A stretch of DNA of 64,000 nt from Promethearchaeota archaeon (GCA_016839635.1 JAEOTV010000068.1:7612-71611); one strand, 5' to 3'. Shown: positions 10,216-19,983, counted from the stretch's first letter. Program-made: numbers and translations. Notes: generated from the sequence alone by a model not told the origin.

Positions 10216-11028
10216 TTATAATTTTGATTTTTTTGAGATTTTGACCATTGCTGGTCTTAATATTTTATCTTTAAAGTAATAGCCTTTAGTTATTTCTTCT
10301 AATATCGTATTTTCAGGGAGATCATCTCGGTTTTTTTCAACTATTACCGCTTCATGTTTATAGGGATCGAATTTTTCACCTTCCGAGTTCATTGGTTTGA
10401 CGCCTTCCTCAGTAAGTAGTTTTTCGAAATTCTTCACAATTAGTTCAAAACCGTTCTTAATTCCATCCATATTCTCAAAGACTTTTAGAAGATTCAATGC
10501 TCTTATTAAATCATCATAATGATCGATTAGTTTCTTTAAAATAAGTTCCATAACATATTCTCGATACCTACCGTTCTCTCGCTCTGAACGCTTTTTATAG
10601 TTCTCAAAATCAGCGCGGACTCGTAAAAGTGAATTCATAAATTTCTCCTTTTCCTCCATCAGTTCTTTAAATTTACGCCCATCATCTTTCATATCATCGA
10701 GCTCCTTGAGCAATCTATCGTTTTGTGTCTTGATTTTCTTGTGTTCTTCATCCAACGCTTCAAATTTATCTGCCTTCGCTTTAAGCTGTTCAAAATCACT
10801 TCGCGAAATTGAAATTTGATTTGATGCCCTACGCGGAGAACCGCGTTCGCCTGTAAATCTATCAAAATACTCTTCAAATACCATAGGTTTTATATCTCCC
10901 ATTTCTTTTACAAAATTATAATTCATATTTTTAATTTTTTTGAGTTTTAAACCCCATTTTTTTTGTATGTAATTCTTGGTTGTCAATGAAAGATTTACAT
11001 ACTTTAATATACCAATATTAACTTGCAT
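10216..11028 (-). CDS. grpE: GrpE nucleotide exchange factor for DnaK
   Basis: A 270-residue protein with a long central coiled coil (~residues 75-150, rich in Lys/Glu heptads), then the conserved GrpE segment RVRADFENYKKRSERE and the C-terminal beta-domain ending in KDKILRPAMVKISK. It releases ADP from DnaK. It is longer than most bacterial GrpE proteins: the first ~40 residues look non-conserved and basic, and internal ATG codons at 10926, 10902 and 10887 are plausible alternative starts. It is the first gene of the grpE-dnaK-dnaJ block, and the upstream 11029-11149 region probably holds the promoter. Confidence 0.93.
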   Translation of the reverse strand: MQVNIGILKYVNLSLTTKNYIQKKWGLKLKKIKNMNYNFVKEMGDIKPMVFEEYFDRFTGERGSPRRASNQISISRSDFEQLKAKADKFEALDEEHKKIKTQNDRLLKELDDMKDDGRKFKELMEEKEKFMNSLLRVRADFENYKKRSERENGRYREYVMELILKKLIDHYDDLIRALNLLKVFENMDGIKNGFELIVKNFEKLLTEEGVKPMNSEGEKFDPYKHEAVIVEKNRDDLPENTILEEITKGYYFKDKILRPAMVKISKKSKL

Positions 11029-11149
11029 ATTTAAAGGTTACGTTTTTATAAAATAAAGCAGAAATGACGGATAGGTATGTGAAAATGGCAAAGGTGATAA
11101 TTTTTTTTTAAGAAATAAATGTGTTTCATAATTTTAATGAAATGAATTT

Positions 11150-12325
11150 CTATGGATATCTATGAATTTTTGTAATAAAATCTCTTGAAGGCATTTCTCC
11201 AAAAGCGAACATGTTAATCACTTGTTCCCTAAATATTGGATCTATATCAGCTAGTTCAAGCATTTTATTTAGGTTTCTGCCATCATTCTCGTAAAAGAAA
11301 TTAATCATTGAATATTTTTGTTTGAAATTTCTAATGATTTTTTTAATTTCAGGATTAGTTCTATACATTTTTAAACTAGTTTTTGAATAATTTTCATCTT
11401 GTAAAGCCTTAATGGCAGTTTCTGCCGCAATTTTACCAGAGATTACTGCTGTTTGAATTCCTTCGCCACTTATGGGAGAAACAAATCCTCCAGCATCTCC
11501 TATAAGCATTAAATTATCATCATATAGGCTTTTTTCCAAGACTCCTTCCGCAGGAAATGAATATGTTCCTGACCAAATAACCTTGTTATTTGAGTCTAGA
11601 ATATATTGTTTAACATTTGGATTATGAACAAACTCGTCATAGACTTTATGTAAATTATATTTTAAGTTAGCTTTACCAAACGTAAATATACCAATGTTAA
11701 ACTTTTTTTTATTTATTGGGAAAATCCAACCATATCCTTGATAGGGTTTAAAGTATACATATACACTTTCCTCATCTAGTTGATGATCTCCTTCCATAAT
11801 TGCACATTTTCCAATTGCTAATTCGCTACTTTTCCATTTTTGTCTTATTCCTGATTTTACAGCTAATTTAGAACTCATCCCATCAGCAATTATAATAAGA
11901 TTTCCATAAAATTCCTTGGAGCCATTATTTGTTTTTGTTCTTATGCCAACTTTTTTTTGATTTCTAATAATGTAATCAAATGATATATGATTAGCAAAAA
12001 GCTCTGCTCCAGCATCAACTGCAGCGTCTCTCATTATATTATCGAGCTCTAATCTATCCATAATTATAGAATATTCGCTACTTGCTCCTTTAAACTCTAA
12101 TCTATGATAATCTGCTGAATACATAACAACTCCTCTTATCTTGGGAATGTTTAGCTTTTTCAGCAGAGGGTAAAGATCAACAACACTAGAATGAACGGCT
12201 CCTCCACAAGGTTTCCGCCAATTCACGTTTTTTTCTATTAAAGCAACTTTATATCCTACTTTGCCAAGAACTTCTGCACATTGAGAACCTGAGGGTCCAG
12301 CACCACTAATTATAATATCATACAT
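11150..12325 (-). CDS. Geranylgeranyl reductase family FAD protein
   Basis: A 391-residue flavoprotein. The FAD-binding start is IIISGAGPSGSQCAEVL, followed by the family-typical KPCGGAVH cysteine loop at ~residue 40. The YQGYGWIFP segment matches the conserved PxxYxWxFP-type motif of archaeal geranylgeranyl reductases, and LMLIGDAGGFVSPISGEGIQTA is the second FAD motif. These enzymes reduce double bonds in archaeal isoprenoid lipid tails or quinone side chains. The length fits the lipid-acting branch better than the FixC-like protein at 3402-4802. A small membrane protein lies 12 bases upstream on the same strand. Confidence 0.88.
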   Translation of the reverse strand: MYDIIISGAGPSGSQCAEVLGKVGYKVALIEKNVNWRKPCGGAVHSSVVDLYPLLKKLNIPKIRGVVMYSADYHRLEFKGASSEYSIIMDRLELDNIMRDAAVDAGAELFANHISFDYIIRNQKKVGIRTKTNNGSKEFYGNLIIIADGMSSKLAVKSGIRQKWKSSELAIGKCAIMEGDHQLDEESVYVYFKPYQGYGWIFPINKKKFNIGIFTFGKANLKYNLHKVYDEFVHNPNVKQYILDSNNKVIWSGTYSFPAEGVLEKSLYDDNLMLIGDAGGFVSPISGEGIQTAVISGKIAAETAIKALQDENYSKTSLKMYRTNPEIKKIIRNFKQKYSMINFFYENDGRNLNKMLELADIDPIFREQVINMFAFGEMPSRDFITKIHRYP

Positions 12326-12337
12326 GATTTCAAATAA

Positions 12338-12562
12338 TTATCTGTTCCAGAATTTTATAAGTACAATAATCCCCGCACATACTAAGACAGAAATTATGGC
12401 TATGCTAGATACAAACATAGTTGCAATTCCAATTCTAGCTGCGGTTACAGGCATTCCCAATTGCTCATATAACGTAGGAAAAATTACAAGTGATATTGCG
12501 AGTGTGATAAGGTTAGCACCAGCCACTCCAAACAAAATAAAGCCAATATTTCTTTTTTTCAT
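12338..12562 (-). CDS. Small two-helix membrane protein, unknown function
   Basis: A 74-residue hydrophobic protein with two predicted membrane helices (about residues 7-28 and 45-69) separated by a short polar loop with LYEQLGMP. The basic start MKKR suggests the N-terminus faces the cytoplasm. It ends 12 bases before the GGR-family gene on the same strand, so the two are probably co-transcribed and might act together at the membrane. An open frame of 122 codons on the opposite strand overlaps it but has no recognisable protein character. No family was recognised. Confidence 0.65.
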   Translation of the reverse strand: MKKRNIGFILFGVAGANLITLAISLVIFPTLYEQLGMPVTAARIGIATMFVSSIAIISVLVCAGIIVLIKFWNR

Positions 12563-12664
12563 TTTAAATAACTCTTTAGAATTTCTAAATAAGATAATGG
12601 TTGAATTCCAATTAAAAATTACTATAGTTAGATATATAATTACTAAGTCCTTAAGTAGTAGGTT

Positions 12665-14584
12665 TCATCGCCAGAAGTTTCTTAGTCGTTGAGAAATAGC
12701 ACCAATTTCATCTGGAATTACTTCTACTTCTTTTCTTATCCAATCTGAAATCCATTTTTTTTTGGATTTAAACCGAGAGTCTAAAAATATTAATGCTCCC
12801 TTGTCTTTTTCTTTACGTATGGGTCTTCCAGCAGCTTGGTTTGCTCGTTGCATCGCAGGATATAAATAGCCCAAAAGCCATCCTTGGCCATAGAACGCTT
12901 TATTATAATATTTTATTCGAGCATTCGCTTGGGGCGTAAGAAGATGGTATGGGATGCCTGCTATTATTACAGAATTCATATAATTTCCAGGGAAATCTTC
13001 TCCTTCGGAGTTTCTACCGCCACATACTCCAAGCAATACAGCGCCATTTCCCGCCTTGCTTGAGGTTTTAAAATTTTTTAGTAATGCAGCATTTTTAGAT
13101 CCTGACATTTGTGGTTCTTCAATATATAATCGTTTTTCATATAATTTGACAGCTTCCTCAAGCCCATTTAAAATTAAATCTTTTAGAATCTCATATGAAG
13201 CGCAAAAGATTGCAACATTAGCAGGGGTAGAAGAAATTACCTCTTCGATTTTTTCAATCATTTTTTTATACATAATGGGCGTTCTTTTTTTTAATTTAGT
13301 AGATACACCCTCAATAATCAAGGCTTTAATGTGTTTACTTCTGAAAGGAGAATTTGCGATTATTTCTTTATATCCTGCATATTTTCGATCCAAGCCAGTT
13401 AAATTTTTATATATATAAGGATTAACTGTTCCAGTAAGATTAAGACATGCATATGTGTGCCTAAAGAGTGGTATAGTTACCTCACGTGGTTCTAATGATA
13501 CAACTTCTAAGGATATTGTTTTCTCATTATTTTTTTTTATTACGTGATAACAGAAAAAATATCTTTCTGATCTACATTTCTCAATCCAGTTTTGCCAAAA
13601 TCTTGCTAAAATTCTCATTCTATTTAGTTCTATTCTTGTTTTTATAGGTAGTCTTTGTAAAAGAAATCCTAATCTATCGAGCTCAGCAGCAAGATTCATC
13701 CCTAAGGCTTGATATAAATTCTCTAGAAATTTAAATGGGTCCAGTTTAATACTGGCTGTAGATGAAATTTCCTTATACTTCTTCTTAAGATGTTCTATCA
13801 AAAAATTTACAAATTTGGTGTATTGAGGAGGCAGCCGATTTGGCTTTAGGTCTTGCAAACATGAAATAAGAAATGAGAGAGAGAGTTTATCAGATTTTAC
13901 TTTGGTTGCCATATCTACAACATTATGACATTCGTCTATGACAAGAATACAATCTTCTAATGAAGTTGTTAATAAATTAAGAATTTGAAAACGAATATCA
14001 GGATTAAACATCCATTGGAAATTGCAAACAATTATCTGAGCTTTATTTAATATATACTTGGAGAAATAATAAGGACAATAATCTTTTTCTTTACAATATT
14101 CAATTAGTTCTTGAGCATCACGAGGGCTCTCGAAATAAGAAAGATCTTCAGGATTTTTATTCTCATGAAGTTTGTTATAAAAATTGCACGATTCGCGAAT
14201 TCTTAAATCTGAACATATTAACATTGCATCCATGGGAGAGAGTTTAGAATCTAACAATGATGAATTCAAGCACATTTCATTTCTACCTCTAAGTGACAAC
14301 CCATTTATTTTTAATTTAGAAGAATGAATTTTCTTGAGTTCATTAATAACTCTAGCAGATTGAGTATGGGTTCTACATAAATAAATCATCTTCAATCCTT
14401 TTTCATAGACTAAAGGAAGTATAGCACTTAAAGCTGTGATAGTTTTCCCGGAACCACTTGGTGCAATTAATAAAACATTTTTTTTTAACCGAACACTCAA
14501 TTCAATTTCACGGATAATCTCTTGTTGCTCTGAGCGATAAGAATGATAAGGAAAAAAATTCATATATGATAGATTAGCATCCAT
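12665..14584 (-). CDS. XPD/Rad3/DinG-like superfamily 2 DNA helicase
   Basis: Helicase-family ATPase. The Walker A motif is APSGSGKT near residue 45, the DEAH-type box is VIDECHN, and late motifs include GRNSEGEDFPG and the motif VI region QAAGRPIRKEKDKG. Between motifs I and II are spaced cysteines (MCLNSS, RESCNFY, EYCKEKDYCPYYF) resembling the [4Fe-4S] domain of XPD, FancJ and DinG helicases, which unwind DNA 5' to 3'. The frame opens further upstream at a TTG (14650), but the sequence there is unlike the family. The ATG at 14584, or the next at 14563 (MNFFPYHSYR), is the better start. It could serve nucleotide excision repair. Confidence 0.9.
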   Translation of the reverse strand: MDANLSYMNFFPYHSYRSEQQEIIREIELSVRLKKNVLLIAPSGSGKTITALSAILPLVYEKGLKMIYLCRTHTQSARVINELKKIHSSKLKINGLSLRGRNEMCLNSSLLDSKLSPMDAMLICSDLRIRESCNFYNKLHENKNPEDLSYFESPRDAQELIEYCKEKDYCPYYFSKYILNKAQIIVCNFQWMFNPDIRFQILNLLTTSLEDCILVIDECHNVVDMATKVKSDKLSLSFLISCLQDLKPNRLPPQYTKFVNFLIEHLKKKYKEISSTASIKLDPFKFLENLYQALGMNLAAELDRLGFLLQRLPIKTRIELNRMRILARFWQNWIEKCRSERYFFCYHVIKKNNEKTISLEVVSLEPREVTIPLFRHTYACLNLTGTVNPYIYKNLTGLDRKYAGYKEIIANSPFRSKHIKALIIEGVSTKLKKRTPIMYKKMIEKIEEVISSTPANVAIFCASYEILKDLILNGLEEAVKLYEKRLYIEEPQMSGSKNAALLKNFKTSSKAGNGAVLLGVCGGRNSEGEDFPGNYMNSVIIAGIPYHLLTPQANARIKYYNKAFYGQGWLLGYLYPAMQRANQAAGRPIRKEKDKGALIFLDSRFKSKKKWISDWIRKEVEVIPDEIGAISQRLRNFWR

Positions 14585-14711
14585 ACTAGTTAAAGAACAG
14601 ATATTTTTTTTATTAATAATGAGAAACTGGATTTGAGGACTATTATACAATATGATATAACATTTAGTTATAAAATTTAATAGAGTGAATATTTTTTATA
14701 CTGCAAAAAAT

Positions 14712-16433
14712 TTACTGCAGCTTTTGTTTAATATTTTGCCCATATAATAGCACTGCATTTTCTAAATTATCAACTAGTTCTGGAGAATTAGATAATGAAT
14801 CGTCTTGAATTGTTTCTAGGATAGAATATGTTATAAAAATTCTTTCATAATCTAATTTAGAATAAAAACGGGTTTTACCTTCACTACTCAGTGGAGATGC
14901 TCCCATTATAACACGTATTTTTAAGTAAGGTAGATTTTCATTATTTAAATCTTCAATTTGTCTTTTTTCCTTGCCACAATTCTCACATCGATACATTATT
15001 GTTTTAGATCCATCTTTATAATTAATTCTTTCCCCATATAATCTTAACAAACTTTCGCAATTATTACATTTTGGCAACCAACAATAAATAGAAACAAAAT
15101 CGTTTAAGTACATCTGTGCTAATCTAATTTTTTTCAAGAAGTTTAAGAAATCTTCTGAATATGTTATGTATCTATGGTTTTTTAATAATTTATTTGGAAA
15201 TATTGTTTCATTCAAAGAATCAAATCCACATCTATAACCCAAATGAATCATTCGAGGGATGAGATAACTAAGGATTTTAATATCGGGATTATCGGATATT
15301 TTGTTATAAAGAGTAATCCCTTCTTGATGTTGATTATTAATAGATAGGCAAGTATAGCAAGCTGTAAATGCTTCATAATAATTATTTATTTCAAGATGGA
15401 TTTTTCCGAGATTTACCCATGCTTGACAAAAATCTGGATTTAATTTTAAAGCTTTTTTAATGAGATTAATTCCTTTTTCAACATAACCTTTTTGAAAGTA
15501 CACTACCCCTAAATTATTATATGAATCGGGGAATTTAGGATTTAATTTCATTGACTTTATACATGGATTAGTAGCTTTTTTCCAATCTCCTTGCTGGAGA
15601 TGAGTCCATCCAACATAGTTAAGAATTTTGCTCTTTATTTTTGGTTTTGTGGGGGGAATTTGCTTTAAAGTTGAATTAAAGAGATTTCGTGCTTGGTGAT
15701 ATTTTCCTATTTTTGTGAGTATACTCCCATATAAAATTAGTACGTCAATATTAGATGGATAGGATTTAAGAAGGATTTTACATAAAATCCATGCTCCTCG
15801 ATTTTTGCCAATTTCAAAAAGAAGAGTGATAATATTCAATAGCTCAAGTTTTTCTTGAGAGCTTGATTGCAAAATTGATTTACCAATTTTAATTACTGCT
15901 TCATAATTCTGTATCTCTAACATCGAGTGAATTAATGTATACATGTATTTTACCCCATTACTAAGTTCTAAGAGTTCTTCAATTAAATTAAATAATTTAG
16001 AGTATTTCATACCTCTTTTAAGTGATCCTAATATTAAAGTACGGATGAATCCCAAATTACCTTTTGGATTAACCCTAATGTACATTCTACATAAATCTAT
16101 TGCTCCAGAATAATTTTCATACTTCAAAAACTCACTGATTGCCTCGTAGAAAATTTCATCGTCTTGATCATTACTCAAATATAATTCACATAAATCTACT
16201 GCACTCTTGTTTGCACGTAGATTAATTAAAGTAAAAATGAGTTTTGGTATAAGTAGGATATCAGGATCAAAAGAAAACACATCATAACATAATTCTACTA
16301 ATTTTTTATATTTTTCATTATTAATCAATTGGATAACAAGATTATGAAAGAGTTCTAAATAGTTTGATGAATTTCTGTCATCAATATACCCATGTTGGTA
16401 AAAAAAGTCAATAACAGAAGATGTTTCAACCAT
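14712..16433 (-). CDS. TPR-repeat protein with C-terminal zinc ribbon
   Basis: A 573-residue protein built mainly from helical repeats (about residues 20-380). The clearest TPR units lie in the middle, for example AWVNLGKIHLEINNYYEA and DSYNNLGVVYFQKGYVEK. Near residue 455 a C-x2-C and then a second C-x2-C (YRCENCGKEK) indicate a zinc ribbon. TPR arrays are protein-binding scaffolds, so this is likely an adaptor. There is no signal peptide or membrane helix, so it is cytoplasmic. It lies between the helicase and two small genes on the same strand. Its partner is unknown. Confidence 0.8.
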   Translation of the reverse strand: MVETSSVIDFFYQHGYIDDRNSSNYLELFHNLVIQLINNEKYKKLVELCYDVFSFDPDILLIPKLIFTLINLRANKSAVDLCELYLSNDQDDEIFYEAISEFLKYENYSGAIDLCRMYIRVNPKGNLGFIRTLILGSLKRGMKYSKLFNLIEELLELSNGVKYMYTLIHSMLEIQNYEAVIKIGKSILQSSSQEKLELLNIITLLFEIGKNRGAWILCKILLKSYPSNIDVLILYGSILTKIGKYHQARNLFNSTLKQIPPTKPKIKSKILNYVGWTHLQQGDWKKATNPCIKSMKLNPKFPDSYNNLGVVYFQKGYVEKGINLIKKALKLNPDFCQAWVNLGKIHLEINNYYEAFTACYTCLSINNQHQEGITLYNKISDNPDIKILSYLIPRMIHLGYRCGFDSLNETIFPNKLLKNHRYITYSEDFLNFLKKIRLAQMYLNDFVSIYCWLPKCNNCESLLRLYGERINYKDGSKTIMYRCENCGKEKRQIEDLNNENLPYLKIRVIMGASPLSSEGKTRFYSKLDYERIFITYSILETIQDDSLSNSPELVDNLENAVLLYGQNIKQKLQ

Positions 16434-16469
16434 GATCTTTTAAAAAAAGATAAAAAATTAAATTAAAAA

Positions 16470-16778
16470 TTAAGTTTCAAATAATAAATCATATTCTGAA
16501 GGTTTTAGACCAAAAGTCCATGAGATTGCATCTCGACAAGATCTCATCTTATTAGGAACACTTAAAAACACATTCTTTCCTGTGGATGAATCTTTGACTC
16601 TTATATATCTATAAGTAGTAATTGAATTTGTGGTTCTCTTACTCAATTCAACTAATAAATTCTCCCCTTCTCTGTTTATAATTCTAACAGAGCCATTAGC
16701 TATAGAATCTAAGTTTAAGCTTTCTAAATATTTCTTATTTTTGTCATGTAAAGCTACATAATACTCAGAGTCCGACAT
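16470..16778 (-). CDS. Small conserved protein, possibly related to the DUF6745 C-terminus
   Basis: A 102-residue acidic/basic mixed protein without membrane segments. The C-terminal part (VPNKMRSCRDAISWTFGLKPSEYDLLFET) recalls, from memory, the end of DUF6745-type bacterial proteins (...A.AWTFGL...EY...ET). That family often sits next to a protein like the upstream gene at 16811-17251. The gene begins 32 bases after that gene's stop codon, so the two form a pair. The function of neither is established, and the similarity needs a profile search. Confidence 0.6.
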   Translation of the reverse strand: MSDSEYYVALHDKNKKYLESLNLDSIANGSVRIINREGENLLVELSKRTTNSITTYRYIRVKDSSTGKNVFLSVPNKMRSCRDAISWTFGLKPSEYDLLFET

Positions 16779-16810
16779 TCAATATTACCTTCTGTATAAA
16801 TTTATGATTT

Positions 16811-17251
16811 TTAATCTCTTACAAGTCTAGTGTGCAATCCAGGACCTAAATATTCTCTTTGTCTTATAACTTGATAATTTCCTGATTCTAATTTGATTGG
16901 AAGATGTTCCTCATGAATAATTCTGGTATTTTGTTCTGATTTTATATAAAGTTTTTCTGAATTTAATAATTCGAATACAGCACCATCAACCAGAACGTGA
17001 GCATGACCTGTTTCTTCTCCCTCTGCTACTACTTTATCAGGCTTTTCTTTTAATTGATTAGGGAGGTTTTCTATTTTCCTAAATAAAATGTCTCCTTGTC
17101 TATAAATTTTAGGTCCATGTTGATAGGTGATTTTGATTTTATTGAGTTGAGTGGAAAGTTTTTTCTTAGGTCCATCTATGAACTTCAATGGATCGATTTT
17201 TGAAGAATTTGAAATAATCTTTTCTAGTTCATTTTTTTGAATTTCTGTCAT
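16811..17251 (-). CDS. Conserved hypothetical protein with QGD...TGHAH motif
   Basis: About 146 residues from the ATG at 17251 (MTEIQKNE); the frame extends to a GTG at 17290, but an AAAGG sequence sits just before the ATG. The second half has the pattern YRQGDILFRKI...VVAEGEETGHAHVL...HLPIKLESGNYQVIRQREYLGPG. I recognise this as a widespread uncharacterised bacterial family, probably a small beta-barrel with histidines that could bind metal. It pairs with the 102-residue gene downstream. No enzymatic role can be assigned, and fold and metal binding are inference. Confidence 0.65.
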   Translation of the reverse strand: MTEIQKNELEKIISNSSKIDPLKFIDGPKKKLSTQLNKIKITYQHGPKIYRQGDILFRKIENLPNQLKEKPDKVVAEGEETGHAHVLVDGAVFELLNSEKLYIKSEQNTRIIHEEHLPIKLESGNYQVIRQREYLGPGLHTRLVRD

Positions 17252-17431
17252 ACCTTTAAGGAAAATGTTTTGATTTTTAAATATCAACACTGCAAGAAAT
17301 TTCTAGTCTTACATCGATATCTCTAAATATTTTTGGATTTGTTGCAATTATCTAATAAGTTTTTGGTTTAAATAGAAAAAATGTAATATGAAGATAAAAA
17401 TCCTTTAAAATTCAATTTATGTCAACGAGAA

Positions 17432-18454
17432 ATGGAAAAAGACAAAAGAATAGTCCATGCTTTTAATTTTGAGTTAGGAAGGGTTTTCAATATATTAGAT
17501 GGTTTACCCTCTAATTCTCAAAAATACACTTGGCTATGTACAATTTGTAAAAAACCTTTATTTTATAATAAAGAAATGGATTGCTTTTTACATAAAGGAT
17601 ATAAGAATTATTGTTTTGAGCCGGAAACTTTAGAACATAAGACCATGAAAGCTTATTGGTATGTAATGTTTCCGAGATTTAATCAAATTTTTTCAAAAAA
17701 AATTGAACATAGGATAGGAGATCAAATTGCAGATGTATATTTCGAATTAAGTAGTGGAGAGAAGGTTGTTATTGAATGCCAAAACTCTCAAATTAGTAAA
17801 AGAAAATTAATTGAAAGAACGAAAAATTATTCACATAAAGATATCTATACACTATGGATTTTTAATGGTCATGGAACATGTGTTTCTTATAAAAAGAATC
17901 CTCAAAATGAAGAGGGAATAGGTGTGTTAGGGATGGAGAAACGAGTTCATTCTTTATATGGGGGTCGAATTTATTATATGAATGTGTCAGGAAGGAATAT
18001 AGTTGATTCTCCATATGCAATTCATTTTTCACCATTCTTTAAACATAAGAAGTCTGATTATAATTATTTAGGATATAATAAGTATTATAAAGATAAAAGA
18101 AGTGTTGTTCTTAGTAGAATACCCAGTTATAAAATTTTATGTAGAGAAGTAAAAGGCTATAAATTAGCGCGATTCACAGATAAACATGTAAGCGTTTTAT
18201 GTACTGAAGAAATCATATCCACTATTACTCAAATCTGCAAACAAGGCTTGTTAGAAGGAAAAAGTTATTCTGATAGACTTGAAATCCCTTTAAAATTAAT
18301 TATATCTCACCTAAAAGATAGATATGGATTACATTTACCAAGCCTTTTGCTTAAAAAATCCCAAAAGATAATGAAAGTGAATATAGAAAAAATTATTGAT
18401 GAAAACTATGGTATTAATGATATAATTACAGTCCTAATTTCTGATTATGTATAA
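17432..18454 (+). CDS. CoiA-like PD-(D/E)XK nuclease-family protein
   Basis: A 340-residue protein. Cysteines 36 and 39 (CTICKK) form half of a possible zinc site. The segment around residues 69-120 has LEHKTMK, then D101 (QIADVYFEL) and E115-C-Q117 (VVIECQNSQIS), which fits the D...ExQ active-site pattern of the CoiA/competence-associated nuclease clan. IYTLWIFNG then matches the following core strand. CoiA proteins act in processing of incoming DNA in bacteria, but no competence genes are nearby, so its role here could be defence, repair or mobile-element biology. It is convergent with the TspO-like gene downstream (18-base gap). The C-terminal third is unrecognised. Confidence 0.72.
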   Translation: MEKDKRIVHAFNFELGRVFNILDGLPSNSQKYTWLCTICKKPLFYNKEMDCFLHKGYKNYCFEPETLEHKTMKAYWYVMFPRFNQIFSKKIEHRIGDQIADVYFELSSGEKVVIECQNSQISKRKLIERTKNYSHKDIYTLWIFNGHGTCVSYKKNPQNEEGIGVLGMEKRVHSLYGGRIYYMNVSGRNIVDSPYAIHFSPFFKHKKSDYNYLGYNKYYKDKRSVVLSRIPSYKILCREVKGYKLARFTDKHVSVLCTEEIISTITQICKQGLLEGKSYSDRLEIPLKLIISHLKDRYGLHLPSLLLKKSQKIMKVNIEKIIDENYGINDIITVLISDYV

Positions 18455-18471
18455 AAAAAAAGGGAAAAAAA

Positions 18472-19248
18472 TTACTTTCGCAATATTTTCTCTCGAATAA
18501 TAATATAGACAATTCCTACTAGAATTAGAATTCCCGAAATCAACGCAACTATAGCAATTGTTAAATTGGCAACACTTTGTTTAATGAAAATCCCTAATAA
18601 CGCCCAAAATATAACTAGACTATAGGCACAATCTTTTCGTAGCAAAAGCATGGCAAATGTGATAAGGACGACCACAGCAATAACAATAATAGTTAAAATT
18701 TCTGCTAATAGACCAAAACCACTTACTCCAAGAACAACTAACACCGCGGTAATATTAGCTATAGTTGCAACACTTATCCATCCCAGATAGATGCTGAAGG
18801 GAATATGAACAGCAATTTTTTCGATTTTAGAAACTTCTGATTTCCCGATATTTAATTTCATGTAAATAAGTAATAATGAAACTAACAGAACTATCATAAA
18901 AATTAGAGATAATGGAACTAGTTGATAGTGCCACACAAGTATCCATAAGACATTGGCTAAACTTCCAAGAATGAAAAAATATCCGATATCATTTAAAAAT
19001 TTCATTTCAATTTTATCTTCTTTAAATATATCTCTAATTTGATAGATAGAAAACAGCCCTAAAAAGATATATATGATGCTCCAAATTGAAAATGTAATCC
19101 CCGCTGGAACAAATAAGTTAGGGATAGCATCCGATAATTCTTGAGTAGTCATACCACCAATTGGTAATAAAACCGCTAAAAAATTAACAATCACTGTTGC
19201 AATAAACCCAATAAGATTAAAAATCTGAAAATATTCTTTCTTTGTCAT
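18472..19248 (-). CDS. TspO/MBR-related tryptophan-rich membrane protein
   Basis: A 258-residue integral membrane protein with about seven or eight hydrophobic segments. The start (NLIGFIATVIVNFLAVLLPIGG, then PNLFVPAGITFSIWSIIYIFLG) matches the pattern of TspO/MBR-related proteins common in Firmicutes, which are longer than canonical five-helix TspO. A membrane transport or sensory role is likely, but the ligand is unknown. It is monocistronic, with a 248-base upstream gap that holds no recognisable gene. Confidence 0.75.
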   Translation of the reverse strand: MTKKEYFQIFNLIGFIATVIVNFLAVLLPIGGMTTQELSDAIPNLFVPAGITFSIWSIIYIFLGLFSIYQIRDIFKEDKIEMKFLNDIGYFFILGSLANVLWILVWHYQLVPLSLIFMIVLLVSLLLIYMKLNIGKSEVSKIEKIAVHIPFSIYLGWISVATIANITAVLVVLGVSGFGLLAEILTIIVIAVVVLITFAMLLLRKDCAYSLVIFWALLGIFIKQSVANLTIAIVALISGILILVGIVYIIIREKILRK

Positions 19249-19502
19249 ATTTCAATCAAAATTTTTTTTTAATTCAAATTTTAATAAGTATTATTTAATT
19301 AATCATCTGCATTGTATTTATTGATTGTTTCTAAAAATTATTTAAAGATAATATAAATAGAAATTATTGGATAAGTAAATATAATTATAAATTTATAATT
19401 CCAAAATTCAATATATTAAGAATGAAATTTATCCTAATAGATCTATTAAAAGAGGATCTAATTATTTATTATTTAATCTAAAATTCTAATAATTGATTGA
19501 TA

Positions 19503-19983
19503 ATGACTTTTCGATTTGATACCTATTGTGGATTTTATTGTGGTGCTTGTTTCATTATGAATGCTTATAAACAAAACCGTAGTGATTGTCTACCAGAGGA
19601 TTGGATTAGTCCACTTGAAGATAAGGAAATTAAGTGCCAAGGATGTAAAAGTGAATTAGTATTTGAAAATTGTCGTGGATGCCAAATTAGAAGTTGTGCT
19701 AAATCTAAAGAGATTGAATTCTGTAACACATGTTCAGATTTTCCATGTGAAAAAATCAAAAGGTTTCAAAACAGGAACGTAGCTCATCATAATGTCGCTA
19801 TTTCAAAGTTTAGAAATAATAAAAGAAATAGGAGTTCAAGAGTGGTTAAAACAGCAGAAAGAACGATGGCTATGCTCTAATTGCAGCTATCCATTCTCAT
19901 GGTACGAAGAAAATTGTGTTCGTTGTGGAACAGAATTGTTTAATAGTGTTAATGAGAATAAAACCCTCAAAAAAAATCCTTAG
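19503..19983 (+). pseudogene. DUF3795 cysteine-rich protein, interrupted by a +1 frameshift
   Basis: The first frame (ATG at 19503, after an unlikely TTG at 19497) reads a DUF3795 N-terminus: CGFYCGAC, CQGC, CRGC and FCNTCSDFPCEKI. After ~19785 it degenerates into a basic, nonsensical tail ending at 19880. The next frame, from ~19790, resumes the family with SLEIIKEIGVQEWLKQQKERWLCSNCSYPF and a final CVRCGTEL. The intact paralogue at 51409-51840 has the same order (IKEIGVDKWLQEQQELYTCPECGG), so this is one gene broken by a single-base indel near 19785-19795. It may be a real pseudogene or an assembly error. Confidence 0.8.

Noticed and set aside
10888..11028. N-terminal extension of GrpE as a separate leader or signal
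   Set aside because: The first ~45 residues look like start-site over-extension; no signal peptide cleavage pattern is visible.
12324..12692. Plus-strand 122-codon ORF opposite the small membrane protein
   Set aside because: No motif or conserved pattern; the minus-strand frame has clear membrane helices and sits in an operon context.
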